Source: an uncultured Muribaculaceae bacterium (GTDB taxonomy: Bacteria > Bacteroidota > Bacteroidia > Bacteroidales > Muribaculaceae). Taken from it: a DNA stretch of 10,899 bases. This document shows, in pieces, positions 6,468 to 10,899 of the stretch. Both the position numbers and the translations under genes were made by a program. The stretch spans positions 1-10,899 of the forward strand of contig CAJUIJ010000083.1 in NCBI GenBank assembly GCA_910586175.1. Reading direction: 5' to 3'. Under the pieces are notes generated by a model. The model ran no database searches. It was not told the DNA's origin and saw only the letters and a program-made list of their open reading frames with translations. The stretch's first letter is position 1, and each line of letters opens with the position of its first letter.

Positions 6468-6505
6468 AAACCATGTATAAATCAGACAATTAATAAAAAC
6501 TACAT

Positions 6506-8452
6506 ATGATAAAAATCACATTCCCTGACGGCAGCGTGCGCGAATATGCCGAGGGCACGACTCCTCTGCAGGTGGCGGAGAGCATCAGCCCCCGATTTGC
6601 GGCCGATGTGCTGGCAGCCAAAGTAAATGGCGAGGAATGGGACATTTCACGTCCTATCTCCTCAGATGCTCAGATAGAACTTTTCAAATGGGATGATCCC
6701 GAAGGCAAACATGCTTTCTGGCACAGTTCGGCCCACCTCCTCGCAGAGGCACTCCAGGAACTTTATCCGGGTGTCAAGTTCGGCATCGGCCCGGCAGTGG
6801 AAAACGGATTTTATTACGACATAGACCCGGGAGAGCACAAAATCACAGCCGAGGACTTTCCCAAGATTGAAAAGAAAATGCTCGAGCTTGCGCAGCGCAA
6901 GGAAGAGATCAAGCGCGCTGACATATCAAAAGATGACGCGCTGAAAATGTTTGGCGACCGTGGCGAAGTGTACAAATGCGAACTCATCAGCGAGCTCGAG
7001 GATGGCCACATCACCACCTACACACAGGGAGCCTTCACCGACCTCTGCCGCGGCCCGCATATTGCCACCACCGCACCCATCAAGGCTGCGAAAATAACCT
7101 CTTTGGCAGGTGCATACTGGCGTGGCGATGAGAAACGCCAGCAGCTTGTGCGCGTATACGGCATCACATTCCCCAAGAAGAAGATGCTAGACGAGTATCT
7201 CGCCCTGCTCGAGGAGGCCAAGAAACGCGACCACCGCACACTCGGCAAGGAGATGGAGCTCTTCGCATTCTCACACACTGTGGGTGCCGGACTCCCCCTC
7301 TGGCTTCCCAAAGGTGCTGCCCTGCGCGACCGCCTGGAGCAATATCTGCGTAAGATACAGAAAAAATATGGTTACCTTCAGGTAATCACCCCCCATATCG
7401 GCAACAAGGCACTTTATGTGACTTCAGGCCACTGGGCAAAATATGGCAAAGACTCATTCCAGCCCATCCATACACCACAGGAGGGAGAGGAATACATGCT
7501 CAAGCCTATGAATTGTCCCCACCACTGCGAGATATTCAAGGCATCACCGCGCAGCTACCGCGACCTGCCGCTGCGATTCGCGGAGTTTGGCACCGTGTAT
7601 CGTTACGAACAGAGCGGTGAGCTCCACGGACTCACACGAGTGCGCGGCTTCACGCAAGATGACGCCCACCTCTTCTGCGCGCCTGAGCAAATCAAAGAGG
7701 AATTCCTTAAGGTGATGGACATAATACTCCACATCTTCAAGGCATTGAACTTCCAGAACTACGAGGCCCAGATTTCGCTTCGCGACCCGAAAAACAAAGA
7801 GAAATATATCGGATCGGATGAGAACTGGCACCGTGCCGAGACAGCCATCATCGAGGCCTGCGCCGAGAAGGGCGTTAAGGCACGTCAGGTGGAGGGCGAG
7901 GCAGCATTCTACGGCCCGAAGCTCGACTTCATGGTCAAGGATGCTATAGGTCGCCGCTGGCAGCTCGGCACTATCCAGGTAGACTACAACCTGCCCGAAC
8001 GCTTCGGACTGGAATATACAGGCAAGGACAACCAGAAGCACCGCCCGGTGATGATACACCGTGCGCCGTTCGGCTCTATGGAACGCTTCGTGGCAGTGCT
8101 TCTCGAACACACGGCCGGACATCTTCCGCTCTGGCTTATACCCGAGCAGTGCGTGATACTTCCTATCTCGGAGAAATTTAACGACTACGCCCACAAAGTG
8201 GCAGAGGAGCTTGAGGAAGCAGGCGTACGCGCCGCCGTTGACGACCGCAACGAGAAGATCGGCAAAAAGATACGCGACAACGAGCTCAAGAAAATCCCCT
8301 ACATGCTTGTAGTAGGCGAAAAAGAGGCCGAGCAAGGACAGGTGGCAGTGCGCAAGAAAGGAGAAGGAGATCAGGGTGTGATGAGCGTGGCGGAATTTGC
8401 CAAGCTGATCAACGACCAGGTGGCCGAGCAGACAAAATTCGAGAAGAATTAA
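6506..8452 (+). CDS. thrS: Threonine--tRNA ligase
   Basis: This 648-residue class II aminoacyl-tRNA synthetase charges tRNA-Thr with threonine. Its order is: TGS domain (about 1-62); editing domain with His73, His77 (HSSAH) and Cys181, His185 (CRGPH), the site that removes misattached serine; catalytic core (about 245-535); and anticodon-binding domain (about 540-640, ending near IPYMLVVGEKE). The catalytic zinc ligands are visible as Cys337 in MNCPHH, His388 in DDAHLF and His518 in HRAPFGSMER. Motif 2 reads RYEQSGELHGLTRVRGFTQDDAH. The length and all key residues are normal, so full editing and charging function is expected. ATG 6506 is the first start after the promoter and opens directly on the TGS domain. 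It is the first gene of the operon with infC, rpmI and rplT. Confidence 0.97.
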   Translation: MIKITFPDGSVREYAEGTTPLQVAESISPRFAADVLAAKVNGEEWDISRPISSDAQIELFKWDDPEGKHAFWHSSAHLLAEALQELYPGVKFGIGPAVENGFYYDIDPGEHKITAEDFPKIEKKMLELAQRKEEIKRADISKDDALKMFGDRGEVYKCELISELEDGHITTYTQGAFTDLCRGPHIATTAPIKAAKITSLAGAYWRGDEKRQQLVRVYGITFPKKKMLDEYLALLEEAKKRDHRTLGKEMELFAFSHTVGAGLPLWLPKGAALRDRLEQYLRKIQKKYGYLQVITPHIGNKALYVTSGHWAKYGKDSFQPIHTPQEGEEYMLKPMNCPHHCEIFKASPRSYRDLPLRFAEFGTVYRYEQSGELHGLTRVRGFTQDDAHLFCAPEQIKEEFLKVMDIILHIFKALNFQNYEAQISLRDPKNKEKYIGSDENWHRAETAIIEACAEKGVKARQVEGEAAFYGPKLDFMVKDAIGRRWQLGTIQVDYNLPERFGLEYTGKDNQKHRPVMIHRAPFGSMERFVAVLLEHTAGHLPLWLIPEQCVILPISEKFNDYAHKVAEELEEAGVRAAVDDRNEKIGKKIRDNELKKIPYMLVVGEKEAEQGQVAVRKKGEGDQGVMSVAEFAKLINDQVAEQTKFEKN

Positions 8453-8486
8453 TTAGCAAATTCATAACAATCACAAATAGTAAAGA

Positions 8487-8504
8487 GCCGGTGCCCAAGC
8501 CGGC
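8487..8504 (+). promoter_or_regulatory. Small hairpin in the thrS-infC spacer
   Basis: GCCGG (8487-8491) pairs with CCGGC (8500-8504) around an 8-nt loop, 25 nt before the infC ATG. No T tract follows. It could influence infC translation or RNA processing; the role is a guess. Confidence 0.35.
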
Positions 8505-8529
8505 AATCAAAACACATTAAACCCATTTA

Positions 8530-9234
8530 ATGGAGAAGAAACCACAATTCGGCGGTCCGCGTCCGCCGCGCCCCATGGGGAGCGGTCCGCGTCCCCGACC
8601 CGGGCAGCGTCCCGGCCGTGGGGGCGAACGTCGCGACCCACATGCTATCAACGAACACATCCGCGCCCGTGAGGTGCGCCTCGTAGGCGACAACGTGGAG
8701 CAGGGTGTATATCCGCTCCAGCAGGCCCTCAAGATCGCAGAGCGACTTGAACTTGACCTGGTGGAAATCTCTCCCACCGCCGAACCGCCGGTTTGTCGCG
8801 TGATAGACTACCAGAAGTTCCTCTACCAGCAAAAGAAGCGCCAGAAGGAGCAGAAGCAGAAAGCCACCAAGGTGGTGGTAAAGGAGATCCGCTTCGGACC
8901 TCAGACCGACGAGCATGACTACAACTTCAAGCTTAAACATGCTCAAGGCTTCCTCAAGGAGGGTTCGAAGGTGAAGGCCTACGTGTTCTTCCGTGGCCGC
9001 TCCATCCTCTTCAAGGAGCAAGGCGAAGTGCTGCTGCTCAGATTTGCCAACGACCTCGAGGAGCTTGGCAAGGTGGAGATGATGCCGGTGCTCGAAGGTA
9101 AGCGCATGTCGATCATGATTGCACCGCTCAAGGCTGCCCCCAAAAAAGAGGATAAGCCCAAACAGCCCAAGAAAGAGGCTCCCAAAACTGAGGCAAGTCA
9201 GGCAGAAGAGACAAATTCGGCTGAAAAAGAGTAA
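8530..9234 (+). CDS. infC: Translation initiation factor IF-3, with extended ends
   Basis: The core (about residues 37-200) is a standard IF3. The N-domain reads INEHIRAREVRLVGDN, then VEISPTAEPPVCRVIDYQKFLYQQKK leads into the Lys-rich linker. The C-domain has KEIRFGPQTDEHDYNFKLKHAQGFL and KVKAYVFFRGRS. IF3 binds the 30S subunit, prevents premature 50S joining and checks start-codon pairing. The protein is 234 residues, against about 180 in E. coli. The excess is an N-terminal tail of about 37 residues rich in Gly, Pro and Arg, and a C-terminal tail of about 34 residues rich in Lys, Glu, Ala and Pro. An in-frame stop at 8518-8520 fixes ATG 8530 as the start, so the rare AUU start used for IF3 autoregulation in E. 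coli is absent here. Confidence 0.96.
   Translation: MEKKPQFGGPRPPRPMGSGPRPRPGQRPGRGGERRDPHAINEHIRAREVRLVGDNVEQGVYPLQQALKIAERLELDLVEISPTAEPPVCRVIDYQKFLYQQKKRQKEQKQKATKVVVKEIRFGPQTDEHDYNFKLKHAQGFLKEGSKVKAYVFFRGRSILFKEQGEVLLLRFANDLEELGKVEMMPVLEGKRMSIMIAPLKAAPKKEDKPKQPKKEAPKTEASQAEETNSAEKE
8552..8594 (+). repeat. 13-bp direct repeat encoding the IF-3 Pro/Arg-rich tail
   Basis: GCGGTCCGCGTCC occurs at 8552-8564 and again at 8582-8594, 30 bp apart and in frame, each encoding G-P-R-P. It suggests that the N-terminal tail grew by short duplications. Confidence 0.7.
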
Positions 9235-9401
9235 AAAATATCTATCGACCACAATATAGCGGCAACACATGCCGTTATATTGGTTGGTGGATTAATACGC
9301 AATCTGCCGCAAGTGGTAATTGCTACTTGGCGATTGATAAATTAGAGACCGTAGGCACACGGTGCCGAGGTGAATTTTTAACAACTAAATTTTAAACGAA
9401 A
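9235..9401 (+). promoter_or_regulatory. Hairpin-rich leader before rpmI, candidate autoregulatory element
   Basis: This 167-nt spacer holds no gene. AATATAGCGGCA (9253-9264) pairs with TGCCGTTATATT (9270-9281) in a 12-bp stem with one G-U. GCGGCA (9259-9264) could instead pair perfectly with TGCCGC (9305-9310). CAAGT/ACTTG (9310-9329) forms a second stem. ACCGT/ACGGT (9348-9363) competes with GGCAC/GTGCC (9354-9366). None is followed by a T tract. In E. coli and Bacillus, ribosomal protein L20 represses rpmI-rplT by binding leader RNA that mimics its 23S rRNA site. A similar role is plausible here but unproven. Confidence 0.5.
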
Positions 9402-9599
9402 ATGCCAAAAGTAAAGACTAACGCTGCGTCGAAGAAGCGTTTCGCCCTCACCGGCACAGGCAAAATCAAAAGGAAACACGCTTATCACAGCCACATCCTG
9501 ACGAAGAAGACCAAAAAACGCAAGAGAAATCTCGACAAGACCGGCCTCGTGGCTTCAGCCAACATCAAGCAGGTTCGTGAGCTTCTCAACCTTCGCTAA
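9402..9599 (+). CDS. rpmI: 50S ribosomal protein L35 (bL35)
   Basis: This 65-residue, strongly basic protein has the conserved bL35 text: the start PKVKTNAASKKRFALTGTGKIKR, then HAYHSHILTKKTKKRKRNL, and the end VRELLNL. Length and charge are normal for the family. It is a small component of the large ribosomal subunit. It sits between infC and rplT, the standard order, with a long structured spacer on each side. The ATG at 9402 is the only sensible start. Confidence 0.97.
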   Translation: MPKVKTNAASKKRFALTGTGKIKRKHAYHSHILTKKTKKRKRNLDKTGLVASANIKQVRELLNLR

Positions 9600-9718
9600 A
9601 GCGTCAGCATGACAAACGAGTTTTGTCAGCAGCATTTCAATCAATTTTTTATTAACCGAATGTCAAGCACAGAAGAGCAGCACAAGAGCTGCCGCTGACA
9701 ATCAAAAAATCAAAAAAA
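9600..9718 (+). promoter_or_regulatory. Structured rpmI-rplT spacer
   Basis: The 119-nt spacer has two hairpins. TGACAAA (9610-9616) pairs with TTTGTCA (9622-9628). GCAGC (9677-9681) pairs with GCTGC (9688-9692), possibly closed further out by GTCA (9662-9665) with TGAC (9696-9699). The last bases before the rplT ATG are almost all A. The length is unusual for two ribosomal protein genes translated in constant ratio, and the spacer may control rplT translation or be a binding site for L20. Confidence 0.4.
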
Positions 9719-10066
9719 ATGCCAAGATCAGTAAATCATGTGGCCTCACGTGCCAAGAGAAAGAAAATATTGAAACTGACCCGCGGTTACTACGGCAGCC
9801 GCCGCAACGTGTGGACAGTAGCCAAAAACACCTGGGAGAAGGGTCTCACCTACGCATACCGCGACCGCAAGCAGAAAAAGCGCAACTTCCGCGCCCTCTG
9901 GATTCAGCGTATCAACGCAGCCGCTCGCGAGGAAGGACTCTCTTACTCTAACCTCATGGGTCTTATTCATGCAGCCGGCATCGAGATCAACCGCAAGGTG
10001 CTCGCCGAACTCGCAATGAACAACCCCGAAGCATTCAAGGCTATCGTGGCTAAAGTGAAGAAGTAA
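9719..10066 (+). CDS. rplT: 50S ribosomal protein L20 (bL20)
   Basis: This 115-residue basic protein matches bL20 throughout. It opens PRSVNHVASRAKRKKILKLTRGYYGSRRN, has the central helix region KKRNFRALWIQRINAAAREEGLSYS, and the C-terminal fold SNLMGLIHAAGIEINRKVLAELAMNNPEAF. The basic N-terminal arm enters 23S rRNA during early assembly of the large subunit, and the globular C-terminal part is the one known to mediate autoregulation in other bacteria. It is the last gene of the operon and is followed at once by a strong terminator. Confidence 0.97.
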   Translation: MPRSVNHVASRAKRKKILKLTRGYYGSRRNVWTVAKNTWEKGLTYAYRDRKQKKRNFRALWIQRINAAAREEGLSYSNLMGLIHAAGIEINRKVLAELAMNNPEAFKAIVAKVKK

Positions 10067-10092
10067 ATATTTCTTTCTTCCGAAAAGAAACT

Positions 10093-10134
10093 GAAAGGGC
10101 CGAAGCTTCGCAGCATCGGCTCTTTCGCTTTTTT
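10093..10134 (+). terminator. Intrinsic terminator of the thrS-infC-rpmI-rplT operon
   Basis: GAAAGGGCCGA (10093-10103) pairs with TCGGCTCTTTC (10116-10126) over 11 bp with one G-U wobble. Six T residues follow at 10129-10134. It starts 27 bp after the rplT stop. Confidence 0.9.
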
Positions 10135-10147
10135 ATATGGGTAATGC

Positions 10148-10180
10148 ACAAAGTAGTCGTGTACAAAGTATAAGTACGCG
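10148..10180. promoter_or_regulatory. Candidate operator upstream of the cysteine-rich gene
   Basis: ACAAAGTA occurs at 10148-10155 and 10163-10170, 15 bp apart. An imperfect palindrome CGTGTAC (10158-10164) with GTACGCG (10174-10180) overlaps the second copy. A TATAAT-like stretch follows at 10184-10189, but no TAnnTTTG box is visible. This would suit a regulated promoter not of the housekeeping type, which is an inference. Confidence 0.3.
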
Positions 10181-10212
10181 GCCTATAATAAACTCACTAA
10201 ATGGAATTTGAT

Positions 10213-10899
10213 ATGAAGAAACTCATCATTACAATGAGCGTAGCGGTGCTTGCTTGCCTGTCAGCATCAGCACAACAGAAGCTTTTCACTGCCACAGAGC
10301 GCAGCAAAGCTACAACCGAAAAGACTGAGGCAAAAGCCTCAAGCACTAAAGCAACAGCTGAGCGTTGTGTGGAGGTATGTCCTGAAGAGGCATGCGCGGA
10401 AAAGCAAGTTTGTGCTCAAGCTAACTGCGCTCAGGCTAACTGTGCTCAGACTAACTGTGCCCAGGCTAACTGCGCTCAGACTAACTGCGCTCAGACTAAC
10501 TGCGCTCAGACTAACTGTGCTCAGGCTAACTGTGCCCAGGCTAACTGCGCTCAGGCTAACTGTGCCCAGACTAACTGTGCCCAGGCTAACTGTGTCCAGA
10601 CTAACTGTGCCCAGGCTAACTGCAATGGTTGCGGAGTGGAAAATTGCAGCAAGGCAACTTGCAATGAATGCAAGGCATGTGCCGGCACACCCGAATGCTC
10701 AGCCAATAACTGCAACAATTGCCCCAATGCACAAAATTGCAACATAGCACAAAATTGCGCGAATGCCGAGGCCAACTGTGCAAACCAAAATAATTGCTGT
10801 GCCAACGGTGCCAAGAAGATTATCAGGCAGCGTCATTGCTCTTCTACAGCCCGTGTTGCCACTGAAAAGAGAAGCGAACTCGGCACAAAAGAGGTGAAG
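10213..10899 (+). CDS. Secreted cysteine-rich pentapeptide-repeat protein (partial, C-terminus off window)
   Basis: The frame from ATG 10213 is open to the window edge, 229 codons. Residues 1-20 form a signal peptide (MKKLIITMSVAVLACLSASA) with likely cleavage before QQ. Cys15 sits in VLAC, so a lipoprotein is a weaker option. Residues 21-66 are a Thr/Lys/Glu/Ala-rich stretch with three Cys. Residues 67-136 are 14 exact tandem pentapeptides C-A-Q-[A/T]-N (one has Val for the Ala). Residues 137-197 are an irregular Cys/Asn-rich region with 14 Cys in NC-type steps, followed by a basic tail with one more. I count 33 Cys in all. The phase [A/T]-N-C-A-Q matches the pentapeptide-repeat pattern [STAV]-[DN]-[LF]-x-x with Cys in the core Leu/Phe place. 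Metal binding, disulfide cross-linking or a structural surface role are all possible; I do not recognise the protein. An in-frame ATG at 10201 would spoil the signal peptide start. Confidence 0.85.
   Translation, partial: MKKLIITMSVAVLACLSASAQQKLFTATERSKATTEKTEAKASSTKATAERCVEVCPEEACAEKQVCAQANCAQANCAQTNCAQANCAQTNCAQTNCAQTNCAQANCAQANCAQANCAQTNCAQANCVQTNCAQANCNGCGVENCSKATCNECKACAGTPECSANNCNNCPNAQNCNIAQNCANAEANCANQNNCCANGAKKIIRQRHCSSTARVATEKRSELGTKEVK
10411..10620 (+). repeat. 15-bp tandem repeat, 14 units
   Basis: The unit is TGY-GYY-CAR-RCT-AAC, repeated 14 times without a gap inside the cysteine-rich gene. Units differ only at five places: third bases of the Cys, Ala and Gln codons, one Ala/Val change, and the A/T residue. 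Units 3-5 and 8-10 are almost the same 45-bp block, and units 11-12 and 13-14 repeat as near-identical 30-bp pairs, a sign of block duplication. Because 15 is a multiple of 3, other frames look open here too. Confidence 0.95.

Noticed and set aside
7544..8335. A 263-codon minus-strand open frame opposite thrS
   Set aside because: thrS is intact with all catalytic residues; the antisense frame is Val/Leu/Ala-rich shadow sequence with no domain.
8527..9270. A 247-codon minus-strand open frame opposite infC, with hydrophobic Leu/Phe runs resembling membrane segments
   Set aside because: The hydrophobic runs are complements of the Lys/Glu/Gln-rich IF3 tail and linker codons; no promoter or start context supports it.
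10250..10747. A long open frame over the repeat array, reading as Leu/Arg/Thr-rich repeats (RLTVLRLTV-like)
   Set aside because: The 15-bp period keeps several frames open at once. The frame starting at 10213 has a proper signal peptide and keeps Cys and Asn while silent sites vary, so the other is a shadow.
10551..10814. A minus-strand open frame with Gln/Leu/Ala repeats opposite the same array
   Set aside because: It is the complement of the same repeats, has no promoter or start context, and its residues follow from the plus-strand code.
1..10899. CRISPR arrays, insertion sequences, tRNA genes, prophage genes
   Set aside because: I saw no spaced direct repeats of CRISPR size, no transposase or terminal inverted repeats, no cloverleaf and no phage genes. 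The window is mostly conserved chromosomal genes.

Overview
The window reads as a chromosomal segment from a Bacteroidales gut-type bacterium, perhaps Muribaculaceae or a relative. Three things point there. Several promoters fit the Bacteroidetes housekeeping pattern (TTTG-like box, about 20 bp, then TAnnTTTG). The gene content fits (a DUF4924-like protein, a bacteroidete-style RF3, an IF3 with extended ends). Shine-Dalgarno sequences are largely absent. The family assignment is an inference, not a measurement.

Left part (1-1955), all on the minus strand: the start of an FtsB/DivIC-like division protein that runs off the window edge, an ECF sigma factor with its own terminator, and a metallo-beta-lactamase-fold hydrolase. 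The hydrolase is divergent from the next block, and the shared intergenic region carries a 10-bp inverted repeat.

Middle part (about 2018-5058), plus strand: a three-gene operon of a DUF4924-like protein, dTDP-4-dehydrorhamnose reductase (rfbD) and peptide chain release factor 3 (prfC), with overlapping or abutting junctions and one well-placed promoter. After it, 5133-5453 holds a free-standing gene for a structured RNA of about 285 nt. It has a near-ideal promoter, a series of hairpins and a strong intrinsic terminator, and it matches no RNA family I can name with confidence. A short AT-rich stretch follows with four DnaA-box-like 9-mers, then an NfsA-like nitroreductase.

Right part (6389-10134), plus strand: the translation operon thrS-infC-rpmI-rplT. 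It has its own promoter, a very stable hairpin at the start of the mRNA, and long hairpin-rich spacers before rpmI and rplT that look like autoregulatory leaders. A strong terminator closes it.

Right edge (10213-10899): the start of a secreted, extremely cysteine-rich protein. It has a signal peptide, then 14 perfect tandem pentapeptides of the form C-A-Q-[A/T]-N encoded by 15-bp repeats, then a second irregular Cys/Asn-rich region and a basic tail. It is open to the window end. This protein and the structured RNA are the two most unusual items here.
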